Assembly (NCBI GenBank): GCA_020249435.1
Contig: JADCFQ010000017.1
Coordinates: 40,764-104,763, forward strand
Direction of reading: 5' to 3'
DNA from: Roseomonas sp.
GTDB lineage: Bacteria; Pseudomonadota; Alphaproteobacteria; Acetobacterales; Acetobacteraceae
Length of the DNA: 64,000 nt
The translations under genes and the position numbers were made by a program. Each line of letters begins with the position of its first letter. The stretch's first letter is position 1. The notes below the pieces were generated by a model. It had not been told where the DNA came from and did no database searches. It was given only the letters and a program-made list of their open reading frames with translations. Shown here one piece after another: positions 15,933-24,180 of this stretch.

Positions 15933-16496
15933 ATGTCAGAGGCCGGTGGTTTCATCCTTATCCCGCCGGGCGGCGGGGCCCAGCATTGGCAGCCGCAACC
16001 GGCCAATGGCTGGATCGAGGTACTGACCTCACCCCGCATCGCCGGTATGCCGGCTGGGTTTTCGGCAGGGCTTCAGGAATTGCCGCCGCTCGGCAAAATC
16101 CGCGAACACGCCCACCCGGCCCAGACCGAAATCTTCTGGGTGGTGGCCGGCGAAGCGCTGGGGCGGCTGGATGGCGTGGTGCGGCGCATCCCGACCGGCA
16201 GTTTCATGGTCGCACCGCCCCATATTCGGCATGGCTTCATCAATGACGGTTCGCATCCCTTTCGGTTCCTGTGGCTGCTGATTCCGGCGGGGTTGGAGGA
16301 TTTTTTCATCGGCATTGGCCGACCGAAACTGCCGGGCGCGCCAGACCCCACCCCCTATCCGCGGCCCGCCGATGCCGGGAATATCGAGCTTTCCACGGTG
16401 TTTGAGACGCTCGACCCGCCCCCGCCGCCGCCCTGGGATACCAGCCCCATCACTGATCCGGCGGTATTGGAAGCGCTGCGGGGAGAGGCGATCTGA
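15933..16496 (+). CDS. Cupin-domain protein
   Basis: 187 aa. It carries the two cupin motifs: HAHPAQTEIFWVVAGE (HxH and Glu metal ligands) and APPHIRHGFIN (second His). A single beta-barrel, cytoplasmic by lack of a signal. Cupins of this size are often sugar or phosphosugar isomerases, small dioxygenases or ligand-binding proteins, and nothing here discriminates. The C-terminus has a proline run (DPPPPPPWD). Start ATG 15933 has AAGGGAAG upstream, and the gene follows the pseudoprotease by 14 bp, probably co-transcribed. A dispersed palindrome begins at the stop codon. Confidence 0.85.
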   Translation: MSEAGGFILIPPGGGAQHWQPQPANGWIEVLTSPRIAGMPAGFSAGLQELPPLGKIREHAHPAQTEIFWVVAGEALGRLDGVVRRIPTGSFMVAPPHIRHGFINDGSHPFRFLWLLIPAGLEDFFIGIGRPKLPGAPDPTPYPRPADAGNIELSTVFETLDPPPPPPWDTSPITDPAVLEALRGEAI

Positions 16497-16498
16497 GA

Positions 16499-16541
16499 GC
16501 ATTTTCAAGCCAAGTGGGAAACTTGGCGGCTCGGAAAAAGC
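16499..16541. repeat. Dispersed nested palindrome, copy A
   Basis: Outer arms GCATTTTC (16499-16506) and GAAAAAGC (16534-16541, one mismatch), inner arms GCCAAGT and ACTTGGC around a 5-base loop. The second copy at 44944-44987 has a 6-base loop and perfect outer arms, and flanking bases are also shared (GAGC before, GACCA after). A REP/MITE-like intergenic element. Nothing else is seen in 16542-16642. Confidence 0.7.
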
Positions 16542-16642
16542 GACCATACAAAGCTTCCCGCTTGCAGTGCGGCCCAGTTGCGTGAAGGATCACCCCTGAA
16601 AGGGCGGCACCGAAGCCGCCCGGAATCGGGAGGGTCCGGAAA

Positions 16643-17980
16643 ATGACCAATCACATCACGCGCCGCCAGGCGCTTGGCGCCACCGCTGCCTTGCTCGCCG
16701 CGCCTGCCATTGTGCGGCAGGCCAATGCGCAAAGCCGCTTTGACTGGAAGCGCTTCGCCGGGGAGCGGATTGAAGTCACGCTGCAAACATCGCCACGCGG
16801 CTTGCTGCTGCAACGCCAGAACAAGGAATTCGAAGACCTGACCGGCATTCGCTGCGGCATTGAAGTGGTGCCGGAACAGCAGCATCGCCAGAAGATCATC
16901 GTCGAATATGCCTCTGGCCGGCCTTCCTTTGATGTGGCGGAACTGAGCCTGCATGTGAATAAGCGGCAAGTCGGCAAGGCGCGCTGGAATACGGATATCA
17001 AGGCGCTGATCGCGGATACGTCTATCACCGCGCCGGATTTCGACTTTGCCGATTTTGGCGCTGGCATGGTGCAATACGCGACCCAAGCCGATGGGCGGAT
17101 GGATTCGCTGCCGGCCTTCGCGGATTACTTCATCCTTTACTACAACAAGGAATTGCTGTCGGCGAAGAATATCGCCGTACCGACCACCTGGGATGGCATG
17201 TTCGAAGCGGCGCGCGCGCTGACCGAACCTTCCCGCCAGATCTATGGCCATGTCGGGCGCGGCCTGAAGAACGCCAATGTGGTGCTTTGGTCCAGCTATC
17301 TGCTTGGCACGGCGCAGCGCGACATGATCAATGCGAACCGGCAATTGATCACCGATACGGATGACGCGATCTGGGCCGGGGAGATGTACAAGAAGTTCCT
17401 GCGCGATGTCTCACCGCCCGGGTCCATCGGCTTCAATTGGAATGAATGCCAAACCACCTTCATGCAGGGCCGCGCGGCCATGTGGGTTGATGGCATCGGC
17501 TTTGCTGCACCCTTGGAAGATCGTCAGCGGTCACGCGTCGCGGGCAAGGTTGGCTATGCGCTGGTGCCGAAGGGGCGCGGTGCCAATCATCATTGCTGCC
17601 TGTTCGGCGCGGGCTATGGCATTCCCGAGGCCTCGCGCAAGAAGGGCGCTGCCTGGCTTTATCTGCAATGGGCCTTGGGCAAGGAGAATCAGCTCCGCTT
17701 CCTCACTAGCGGTGCCGGCGTGCCGGCGCGCAGCAGCCCCTTCGGCAATGAGGCAGCGATTGCCGCCAGCACCTTCCCGCGCGAATTCTTCAATACGCTT
17801 AATGAAAGTGCCAAGATTGCGCGCGCTGGCCTACCGGAGATTGTGCCGGTGACGCAATTCCGCGACGTGATCGGCACGGCACTCACCAATACCATCAGCG
17901 GTTCGGATGTGGCGACGGAACTGCGTCGCGCCACGGCTGAATTCCGCCCGGTTCTTGAGCAAAGCGAAAGGGAAAGCTGA
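16643..17980 (+). CDS. ABC transporter periplasmic substrate-binding protein, family 1
   Basis: 445 aa. The N-terminal TRRQALGATAALLAAPAIV is a twin-arginine signal with cleavage near NAQS, so folded export is likely. The mature part has the family 1 (sugar/polyol) pattern: ERIEVTLQTSPRG, GRPSFDVAELSLHV, FADYFILYYNKELLSAKNI, VPTTWDGMFEAAR, FMQGRAAMWVDG. It binds a carbohydrate-like solute and delivers it to the two permeases encoded next (15-bp gap). The ligand cannot be told from the sequence. Confidence 0.92.
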   Translation: MTNHITRRQALGATAALLAAPAIVRQANAQSRFDWKRFAGERIEVTLQTSPRGLLLQRQNKEFEDLTGIRCGIEVVPEQQHRQKIIVEYASGRPSFDVAELSLHVNKRQVGKARWNTDIKALIADTSITAPDFDFADFGAGMVQYATQADGRMDSLPAFADYFILYYNKELLSAKNIAVPTTWDGMFEAARALTEPSRQIYGHVGRGLKNANVVLWSSYLLGTAQRDMINANRQLITDTDDAIWAGEMYKKFLRDVSPPGSIGFNWNECQTTFMQGRAAMWVDGIGFAAPLEDRQRSRVAGKVGYALVPKGRGANHHCCLFGAGYGIPEASRKKGAAWLYLQWALGKENQLRFLTSGAGVPARSSPFGNEAAIAASTFPREFFNTLNESAKIARAGLPEIVPVTQFRDVIGTALTNTISGSDVATELRRATAEFRPVLEQSERES

Positions 17981-17995
17981 GGCTTTCACGATTTG

Positions 17996-18907
17996 ATGCA
18001 ACAGGCTGAAACCATCACCGCGTCCCCCGGTAAGGGGGCGCGGGTGCGCAATTACGCCCGGCATTATGGCTGGTTCATCGTCCCCGCGGCGGTGGTGGTG
18101 CTTGCCGTCATCATCTTTCCCTGGATTTTTACTATTTATGTCTCTGCCCATGATTGGCATCTGGGTGGGGCGCGAAGTTGGGTTGGGTTTGATAATTATA
18201 TAAAACTGTTTTCGGATTCCCGCTTCGGCTGGGCCATGCTGCGGACGCTGTTTTACACGGTGCTGGCGGTGATCTTCCCGATGATCCTGGGTCTGGCGGC
18301 GGCATTGGCCTTCAATCGCAAATTTCCGCTGCGCGGTCTGGCGCGCACCATTTTCATCCTGCCCATGATGGCAACGCCGGTGGCGGTCGCCTTGGTGTGG
18401 ACCATGACCTTCCACCCGCAGCTTGGCGTGCTGAATTGGCTGCTGGCCCAGGTGGGGCTGCCGCCCAGCATGTGGATCTATAGCGCGAATACCGTGATTC
18501 CGACGCTGGTGATGATCGAGGTTTGGCATTGGACACCCTTGGTGATGCTGCTGATCCTGGGTGGCCTCGCCTCCCTGCCGATTGATCCTTATGAGGCCGC
18601 GAAGATTGATGGCGCCAATGGCTGGCAGGCCTTCCGCCACATCACGCTGCCCTTGCTGATGCCCTTCATAGTTGTGGCGCTGATCATTCGCTGCATTGAT
18701 GCGCTGAAGGCCTTTGATACGATCTATGTCATCACCCAGGGCGGGCCTGGTTCGGCGAGCGAGACGATCAATATCTTCCTCTATCTGCAGGCTTTTGCCT
18801 TCTACAATGTCGGCTATGCCTCGGCCGTGGTGGTGGTATTCTTCGCGATCATCCTGGCGCTGGCCGCGCTGCTGTTATGGACGCGTCAGCGGGTGAAAAT
18901 GACATGA
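17996..18907 (+). CDS. ABC sugar-type transporter permease (MalF/UgpA-like)
   Basis: 303 aa, about six membrane helices. The ATPase-coupling EAA loop reads DPYEAAKIDGANGWQAFRHITLPLL. ATG 17996 is preferred to the TTG just before it. The substrate-binding protein gene ends 15 bp upstream, and the next permease gene overlaps by ATGA. Together they form the membrane channel of an importer. No ATPase gene follows, so a shared MsmK/UgpC-type ATPase encoded elsewhere must power it. Confidence 0.93.
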   Translation: MQQAETITASPGKGARVRNYARHYGWFIVPAAVVVLAVIIFPWIFTIYVSAHDWHLGGARSWVGFDNYIKLFSDSRFGWAMLRTLFYTVLAVIFPMILGLAAALAFNRKFPLRGLARTIFILPMMATPVAVALVWTMTFHPQLGVLNWLLAQVGLPPSMWIYSANTVIPTLVMIEVWHWTPLVMLLILGGLASLPIDPYEAAKIDGANGWQAFRHITLPLLMPFIVVALIIRCIDALKAFDTIYVITQGGPGSASETINIFLYLQAFAFYNVGYASAVVVVFFAIILALAALLLWTRQRVKMT

Positions 18908-19761
18908 TTGTGGAAGCAAAGCGTAGCCCCGCGCAGTATCGGCTGCGCCGGCTGATCGGCAATATCGGTTTTGGTTTTTCGGTGTTGGTGCTGATCTCGC
19001 CGGCCATCCTGTTCTTCCTGTGGATGCTGTCGCTGTCCTTCAAGAATGAGCTGGACAATACGGATTGGCCGCCGGTCTTCATTCCGCAATCGCCAACCTT
19101 GGACAATTACCGAGAGGTTTTCGCGCGCAATGATTTCCTGCGCTTTGCCTGGAATTCCGTGGTGGTGTCCTTCGGTGCCACCGGCATTGCGCTGCTGATT
19201 GGCGTGCCGGCGGGTTATGGCATCGCCAAGATGCACGCCATGCGCGCCGCGGCGCTGATCCTGATTGCGCGCATCACGCCTGGGCTTTCCTACCTGATTC
19301 CGCTGTTTTTGCTGTTCCAATGGCTCGGCATGACCGGCACGCTGACGCCCATTGTCATCACCCATTTGGTGATCACGGTGCCGATTGTGGTCTGGGTGAT
19401 GATTTCCTTCTTTGAAGGCCTGCCGCCGGAATTGGAGGAAGCCGCTTTGGTGGATGGTGCGACCATCTGGCAGGCGTTTCGCTATGTGGCGATGCCACTC
19501 GCACGGCCTGGGATCACCGTTGCCACCATCCTGTCCTTCATTTTTTCCTGGAATAATTTCATCTTCGCCATGGTGCTGGCCGGGCGAGAAACCCGCACCT
19601 TGCCGGTTGCGGTGAATAATATGCTGACCTTCGAGCAAGTCGCCTGGGGGCCGCTTTCTGCCGCGGCACTTTTGGTCACCGCGCCGGTGCTGATCCTGAC
19701 GCTATTGGCGCAGAAGCAGATTGTGGCCGGGCTGACGGCGGGTGGTGTGAAGGGGGCTTAG
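18904..19761 (+). CDS. ABC sugar-type transporter permease (MalG/UgpE-like)
   Basis: 285 aa, six membrane helices. EAA loop: PPELEEAALVDGATIWQAFR. The ATG at 18904 overlaps the preceding stop as ATGA; a longer frame from 18877 would overlap by 31 bases and lacks support. The C-terminal codons (GGVKGA and stop) lie in a 19-bp stretch that recurs at 23488-23506, on the far side of the ECF/YHYH block, which suggests the block was inserted at the 3' end of this gene while leaving it intact. Confidence 0.93.
   Translation: MIVEAKRSPAQYRLRRLIGNIGFGFSVLVLISPAILFFLWMLSLSFKNELDNTDWPPVFIPQSPTLDNYREVFARNDFLRFAWNSVVVSFGATGIALLIGVPAGYGIAKMHAMRAAALILIARITPGLSYLIPLFLLFQWLGMTGTLTPIVITHLVITVPIVVWVMISFFEGLPPELEEAALVDGATIWQAFRYVAMPLARPGITVATILSFIFSWNNFIFAMVLAGRETRTLPVAVNNMLTFEQVAWGPLSAAALLVTAPVLILTLLAQKQIVAGLTAGGVKGA
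19741..19759. repeat. Flanking direct repeat, left copy (within 3' end of permease gene)
   Basis: GGTGGTGTGAAGGGGGCTT. The right copy at 23488-23506 differs at one base. Together they enclose the whole minus-strand ECF/YHYH block, as expected of an attachment site or of insertion with duplication. No integrase is present. Confidence 0.55.
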
Positions 19762-19820
19762 AGTAGATCGCCTTCAAATGGAAAATCTGAACGCGTGAAG
19801 ATGCTCGCAAAATAAAGATG

Positions 19821-19862
19821 TAGAGCATGTTGCGTGAACCCATGTGAACCCAACACGCTCTA
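19821..19862. repeat. Intergenic palindrome (possible REP-like element or terminator)
   Basis: TAGAGC at 19821 pairs with GCTCTA ending at 19862, and TGTTG with CAACA inside; the loop has the tandem GTGAACCC ATGTGAACCC. It lies between the converging permease and Gly/Pro protein genes. It differs from the 16499/44944 palindrome. Confidence 0.6.
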
Positions 19863-19972
19863 AAGTGTCGGCTCGATGATATCCGTTTTGCCGCAATCCA
19901 ACGCGCCGAGATCGAAGCATCCCCCAAGCCGCCTGTTTTTTCCACGCGGCTTGGGAACGCTCAGCAACCGCA

Positions 19973-20509
19973 TCAGGCCGTCTGATTGACGAAACTGCCG
20001 GGCTTCAGGCTGGCGAGATACTCCGTGAGCATGCTGATCACCGCATTGTCGTTGGAGCCGCTATTTTGGGCTGGGCGGGAAGCCCCTTTCTGTCCCCCTT
20101 CAGGAGGGGCACCGCCCGGACCACCACCAGGAGGAGGGCCGCCCGGCCCGCCACCAGGAGGAGGGCCGCCAGCGCCATTTGGTGGCATCATGCCTATGCC
20201 TGCCTGTGGTCCCTGCCCGGAAGTTTGTTTGGCCGGATCAAGATCCTCGAATGTCTGGAAGACGATTTTCGCATCTTCGTCGGAAAGTTTACCCGAAGCG
20301 ACATCCGCTGAGATGCGCTTTTCAAGAGCCGACTTGACACTCTCCTTGTGAGAGGCGCCAGGAGGCATATTGCCTACCGACTGAAAAGCGGCTTTTGCTT
20401 CTGTCGCAACGAAGTTCGCTTTTTCTGTTGTCAGACCATTACTGGTGAGCTGCGATACAAACTGCCTTTGCATGGCAGGGGGCGGCGCCCCTAGAGAAGA
20501 GATGTTCAT
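19973..20509 (-). CDS. Small Gly/Pro-repeat hypothetical protein
   Basis: 178 aa, function not recognised. Residues about 1-95 are a hydrophilic, probably helical region (SALEKRISADVASGKLSDED); about 113-137 are two 9-residue GGPPPGGGP-type repeats; the C-terminus (ISMLTEYLASLKPGSFV) looks like a short amphipathic helix. There is no obvious export signal. Similar Pro/Gly linkers occur in EF-hand-like small proteins, but I see no complete calcium loop. AAGGAG lies 10 bases before the ATG. It is the last gene of a same-strand block after the metal-sensor-like gene, about 310 bp away, and may belong to that regulon. Confidence 0.7.
   Translation of the reverse strand: MNISSLGAPPPAMQRQFVSQLTSNGLTTEKANFVATEAKAAFQSVGNMPPGASHKESVKSALEKRISADVASGKLSDEDAKIVFQTFEDLDPAKQTSGQGPQAGIGMMPPNGAGGPPPGGGPGGPPPGGGPGGAPPEGGQKGASRPAQNSGSNDNAVISMLTEYLASLKPGSFVNQTA
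20118..20171. repeat. Two tandem 27-bp units coding the Gly/Pro repeat
   Basis: Units 20118-20144 and 20145-20171 differ at only a few positions and encode successive GGPPPGGGP segments of the small protein on the minus strand. Slippage could change the copy number. Confidence 0.75.
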
Positions 20510-20821
20510 TTTCGAACGCTCCTTGGTACAGGTGTTGCCCGGTCAATTCAAAACGTGCCTGGCAAAGCGGGAGCAAAGCCAAGGGAAATGATGGGGTAGA
20601 ATGCCACTCGATCTCCCTCATTCCATTGTTGCCCACCCTGCCCGACGCCGCCATTGCCGGTCGGCGAGAAGGAGCAAAAAGCCCCTCCCCCAAGCATAAC
20701 GTCCGAGCCCTTAGCATTCCTGCGCGCCACGTCATTCCATCCGACTTGAAGACTGCCCCCAAACCCTTGGCCTTTGGTCGTGCAATATCGCGGGATGGCG
20801 CAAGGATCGCGCAATACGCGA
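20510..20821. other. 312-bp gap, no supported gene
   Basis: Holds the ribosome site of the Gly/Pro protein gene near its right-hand (upstream) side and no clear promoter. A minus-strand frame (20548-20871) could be read through it, ending in residues ISLGFAPALPGTF that resemble a beta-barrel C-terminus. It overlaps the sensor gene and has no start signal, so it is at best a remnant. Confidence 0.5.
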
Positions 20822-21259
20822 TCAGGACCGAGGTGGACGCAGGCCGGAGATTCGCGTGCGCCCTTCAACACTCAAGGATGGCGCGACGGATACCACGAAG
20901 GAATGCGCAATCGCCTCCATCCGCGCCTCGGCCTCTCGCATGGATGCAAATGCGTCGGCAAGACGCGTTTTGTCAGGGGTGTCTCGGTGAAACTCCCGAA
21001 GCACCTCCGCCCGCGCCCGCTCCAAGGCAGCGCGGCGTGCGGTGAACTCAGCGTCCCAAACCTGCCATCCAGCGCGCAAGAGGCGGGCATCCTCCGCACC
21101 AACGGCGGCTGCCATGCGTTCGGCCGGTGTCGGTGGAAGGCTGCTGGCCGACCGCGCCTCCCTCACGGCCCAATGCGCGGTCCAATTGGCAAGGATGAAG
21201 GCATTTGCTGCGAAAGATGCGATCACGATGCCTGTCAACAAGACCTTGCGAAATGTCAT
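20822..21259 (-). CDS. Periplasmic heavy-metal-sensor-like protein (CnrX/Spy-like), membrane anchored
   Basis: 145 aa. An N-terminal membrane anchor (KVLLTGIVIASFAANAFILA) is followed by a helical periplasmic domain with long charged helices (RRAALERARAEVLREFHRD, MREAEARMEAIA), the shape of CnrX/CpxP/Spy-type sensors. The start at 21259 has GGGAGG upstream and overlaps the anti-sigma gene as ATGA. In the cobalt-nickel system CnrYXH such a sensor controls release of an ECF sigma factor by the membrane anti-sigma protein, and the same three-part order is seen here. The metal, if any, is unknown; few His/Cys/Met ligands are evident, so another envelope signal is possible. Confidence 0.75.
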   Translation of the reverse strand: MTFRKVLLTGIVIASFAANAFILANWTAHWAVREARSASSLPPTPAERMAAAVGAEDARLLRAGWQVWDAEFTARRAALERARAEVLREFHRDTPDKTRLADAFASMREAEARMEAIAHSFVVSVAPSLSVEGRTRISGLRPPRS

Positions 21260-21657
21260 TCGACCCTCCCGGCCAAAGGTCGGATTGGAGCGCCCCAAGC
21301 ACCCTGCTTTGTCGAAAAAAGCAAGCTTTCATGGCGATTCGTTTCGGTGAAGGATCCCGTCGCAGCACCAAGGACGGCCGCGAATAGAACGGAGGCAGCG
21401 GCCGCACGTAGGGGCCAATTATCCCACCTTCGCTTGGCGGCGCGTGCAATCGCTGCCCCGGCCAATGCCTCATCGTCAAGAATGCCGCGTGCCGGCGGCT
21501 CCCGTCTCAAAGCCTGCAACGCCGCGTCAACCGAAGCCGCCGCGCGCAGAAGACCAGGCGAATGCTGGGCGTAGTCTGACAAATCACCAGCTTCCGGCCA
21601 TTTCGCGACATCAGTGCCATAGGCCCGGATCATTCGATCAATACGTTCTGGTCTCAT
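21256..21657 (-). CDS. Probable membrane anti-sigma factor
   Basis: 133 aa. The N-terminal half is a charged cytoplasmic region (PERIDRMIRAYGTDVAKWPEAGD), then one membrane segment (LRAAAASVLFAAVLGAA, about 82-99) and a short periplasmic tail. It lies between an ECF sigma gene and a periplasmic sensor gene, with 4-base overlaps on both sides, so it most likely holds the sigma factor at the membrane. No zinc-binding HxxxCxxC motif is seen. The call rests mainly on position and topology. Confidence 0.72.
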   Translation of the reverse strand: MRPERIDRMIRAYGTDVAKWPEAGDLSDYAQHSPGLLRAAASVDAALQALRREPPARGILDDEALAGAAIARAAKRRWDNWPLRAAAASVLFAAVLGAATGSFTETNRHESLLFSTKQGAWGAPIRPLAGRVE

Positions 21658-22253
21658 GACAAACCCTCATCCCAATCCTTGGCCGCCGCCAGGCCACGCT
21701 GGGCCAGCACAATCCTGAGTTCGCGTCGTGCACGGGATAGCAAGCCTTCCAAGGCGCCAATGGACGTGCCAAGCAGCACGGCGGTCTCGGCGCCAGACCG
21801 GCTTTCCAGATGCACAAGTTCAACCGCGAGGCGTTGGCGTTCCGGCAGCTCAAGCAAGGCAGCGCGGACTGCCGACGCAAGTTCCGCCTGCAACACGGTG
21901 GCGCTTGGGGCAGGTGCCATATCGGCGATCATGGACGCGGCCTCGAGCGATGTCACAGGTCGACGCTTTTCGCGCCGCAACAAGTCAATCGCGAGATTGG
22001 ACGCGACGCGATAAAGCCAAGCGGCAAAAGGTGCGCCATCTGCAGGCCAGTTTGGGGCTGCATCCCAGGCACGTGAGAAAGTCTCCTGCGCCATGTCATC
22101 GGCATCGTGCGAACCAAGACCATATCGCCCCGCAACGCGCGCGACCAGGCTACGATGGCGCGATACCAGGCGGGCGAAGGCCTTGCGATCTCCCCGACCC
22201 GAAGCCAGCAATAGTTGACGGTCTTCAACATCACCGCCGCGCACATCGGCCAA
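21654..22253 (-). CDS. ECF-family RNA polymerase sigma factor
   Basis: 199 aa. Region 2: AFARLVSRHRSLVARVAGRYG, DADDMAQETFSRAWDAAPNW and WLYRVASNLAIDLLRREKR; region 4: LLELPERQRLAVELVHLES and GTSIGALEGLLSRARREL. It directs RNA polymerase to an envelope or metal-response regulon. The start codon is TTG at 22253; no ATG is available in frame before region 2 and the frame closes a short way upstream. It overlaps the anti-sigma gene by 4 bases. The YHYH gene upstream on the same strand and the Gly/Pro gene downstream are candidate targets. Confidence 0.92.
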   Translation of the reverse strand: MADVRGGDVEDRQLLLASGRGDRKAFARLVSRHRSLVARVAGRYGLGSHDADDMAQETFSRAWDAAPNWPADGAPFAAWLYRVASNLAIDLLRREKRRPVTSLEAASMIADMAPAPSATVLQAELASAVRAALLELPERQRLAVELVHLESRSGAETAVLLGTSIGALEGLLSRARRELRIVLAQRGLAAAKDWDEGLS

Positions 22254-22411
22254 CCGCCTTTGCTCCCAAAAACTTGCCCCGAAATCCCTTATTCGCCAAC
22301 ATCATGCATATTGATGAAAACCCCCATAACTTTCTTCCGTCACATAAGGTCAACCCAATCCCATAACGCTTGAGCCAATGGGATTCCTGCGCGGCCAGAT
22401 GGCTCTTTCGA

Positions 22412-23368
22412 TCAGGCGCGGTAACCTCGCAAAGCTGGCGGTACCCCATCAATGCCAGGGCCAACACGGTGCCCGGAAAAGGAGGGATGTGGCTGCCCTC
22501 GGAAAAACCTTGGAATCCAGGGAAATGCAGCGGTGACGATATAGTGGAAGATGCCTGACGGCCAATCCGGCGTCACGCCGATCCGGCCATTCAGCGGATC
22601 AAGCCGTCCACGGGCCCCATCATACACATAATCCTCAACAAAAGTGCCATCATGGCGGCCGCCGGGTCCACCATCACGGGTACCGGACCGCAGGACATAG
22701 CCGGAATGCAATTCAACCAGCGGAGAGGCAGGATCATCGGCCACAAGATGCCCCCAGCGCCAATAGATTGGAAAGCCATCCGCCGCAAAACCCAAAAGGA
22801 CCATGCTTTTGGGGGGCGCATCAGCAACGCCAAGCGACCGCAACAACCCGGAAGGCGGGCCGTGATAATGGTAGACACCATCCGGATGGACATGCGCGTT
22901 ACTGTCATCAAGGCCAAGATGCGGGCGGGCGTTCGGTGACATAACCTCAAACTGCCAGCCGCTGCGCCGGTCGCCTCGCCAATGTGGCCCTGCCGGGTCC
23001 AAAGGAATGCCGTTCAGCATGACGCCAAACTCCGAGAAACCGATGGGCATGGGGTCTGACGCGGCGACCGGGTCTGAGGGCACGATAAAGGACCGGCGCC
23101 GGGCGCGAACCGAAAACGGGTTCCCGGGATTGGGGAATGGGCCGAAATCATGGTCTGGAACCAGGTTTGAACTCAGCACGCGCCATGGGGGGGCAAAAAA
23201 CATGTCTGCTGATGGCTCTGGCAGGGCATCGGGACCATGCAGACTTCGCCAGATTCTCCCCGGGTGATCAGCACAAGCCTTGATGGACAGAATGGCGGCA
23301 CCGCCGAGCGCCAGCGTCCCAAGGATTGCGCCTCTGCGGGTGGCGCGGCTTCGCGTAAGCTTCGACAT
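22412..23368 (-). CDS. YHYH-domain secreted protein with Tat signal
   Basis: 318 aa from the ATG at 23368 (an upstream ATG at 23401 has no ribosome site). The N-terminus SRATRRGAILGTLALGG has a twin arginine and hydrophobic core, indicating Tat export. The family motif is visible as DGVYHYHGPPSGLL, and the rest holds HVHPDG, MVLLGFAADGFPIYW, LHSGYVLRSG, FVEDYVY and a C-terminal FHYIVTAAFPWIPRFFRG. YHYH proteins are secreted, of poorly known function; the His clusters suggest metal binding. It is encoded upstream of the ECF gene on the same strand, so co-regulation is plausible. The 158-bp gap at 22254-22411 shows no clear element. Confidence 0.85.
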   Translation of the reverse strand: MSKLTRSRATRRGAILGTLALGGAAILSIKACADHPGRIWRSLHGPDALPEPSADMFFAPPWRVLSSNLVPDHDFGPFPNPGNPFSVRARRRSFIVPSDPVAASDPMPIGFSEFGVMLNGIPLDPAGPHWRGDRRSGWQFEVMSPNARPHLGLDDSNAHVHPDGVYHYHGPPSGLLRSLGVADAPPKSMVLLGFAADGFPIYWRWGHLVADDPASPLVELHSGYVLRSGTRDGGPGGRHDGTFVEDYVYDGARGRLDPLNGRIGVTPDWPSGIFHYIVTAAFPWIPRFFRGQPHPSFSGHRVGPGIDGVPPALRGYRA

Positions 23369-23487
23369 GTCGGCGTGTCTCCCGCACCAGTTCCATTCCA
23401 TAGACGTGGTGGGAGCCCAAAATCCTGCGCGCCAGGAGAAATCTTAATGTCAGTCTGGTATTGAAAGCCGCAGCGCTGGGAAGCGTA

Positions 23488-23506
23488 GGTGGCGTGAAGG
23501 GGGCTT
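23488..23506. repeat. Flanking direct repeat, right copy
   Basis: GGTGGCGTGAAGGGGGCTT, 18 of 19 bases as at 19741-19759. Read in frame it gives VGGVKGA and a stop, the same ending as the ABC permease, so this is probably a relic of that gene's 3' end. Confidence 0.55.
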
Positions 23507-23514
23507 GAACCGGG

Positions 23515-24063
23515 CTATTCCGCCGCCGCCTGATTATGCGCCGCCGCGTCAATCCCAAGCGCACCCGCAAAACGGTTGAAGAAGCCGCAAAGCGTAATGC
23601 GGAGGGTCAGTTCCACAATCTGCGCTTCGGAAAAATGCTCCCGCAGCGCGCGGAACAGGCGCTCGGGCACGCGGTGGCTGTTTTCCCAGGCGGCCACTGA
23701 ATATTCGGCGACCAACCGATCAATCGGCGTGAGGGATGGGTGATCAATCCGCCCCGGCAGGCCTTCCAAAGCCTCGGTTGGGATGCCTTCCACCGCTAGA
23801 AACGGGCCGTGATGATCCACACAGTAATCACAGGCATTGAGCTTGGAGACGACAACGATGGCGAGTTCCAAATAGCGCCGCGGCAGCGTGCCCGCGGCGC
23901 GCAATTCCATCAGCATCGGCATCAAGTGGCGCAAAGCCGCCGGCACATGGGCAAAGACCGCCAGTTGCTCCTCAAACGGACCATAGCCGGTGACATAGCG
24001 ATGCCAGATGTCACGCAACTCCGGCGTCAATTCCTCGGGCGAGACTTCACGCACACGGGCCAT
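23515..24063 (-). CDS. Carboxymuconolactone decarboxylase/AhpD-like protein
   Basis: 182 aa, all-helical AhpD fold. The redox motif is NACDYCVDHHGPFLAVEG (CxxC with the following His), as in alkylhydroperoxidase-like proteins that use a thiol pair to relay electrons or reduce peroxides. A cytoplasmic enzyme; the actual substrate is not shown. The open frame runs much further upstream, but ATG 24063 has a good AAGGAAA ribosome site and starts the conserved part (MARVREVSPEELTPELRDIW). It diverges from the M20 amidohydrolase gene across about 117 bp, so the two may share a control region. Confidence 0.88.
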   Translation of the reverse strand: MARVREVSPEELTPELRDIWHRYVTGYGPFEEQLAVFAHVPAALRHLMPMLMELRAAGTLPRRYLELAIVVVSKLNACDYCVDHHGPFLAVEGIPTEALEGLPGRIDHPSLTPIDRLVAEYSVAAWENSHRVPERLFRALREHFSEAQIVELTLRITLCGFFNRFAGALGIDAAAHNQAAAE

Positions 24064-24180
24064 GGCGGTTTCCTTTCCAGAAGACGTAAAGCTTGCGCTG
24101 CTCGCCCCGCCCCGTCCACCCCTGGACTTGGCGGGGGCACCGCGCGAAACTCGCCTCCTTAGATTGAGGAGCCCAAGGCG

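Noticed and set aside
20118..20171. Short tandem repeats considered as a CRISPR array
   Set aside because: Only two contiguous 27-bp units without spacers, coding a Gly/Pro repeat; no cas genes.
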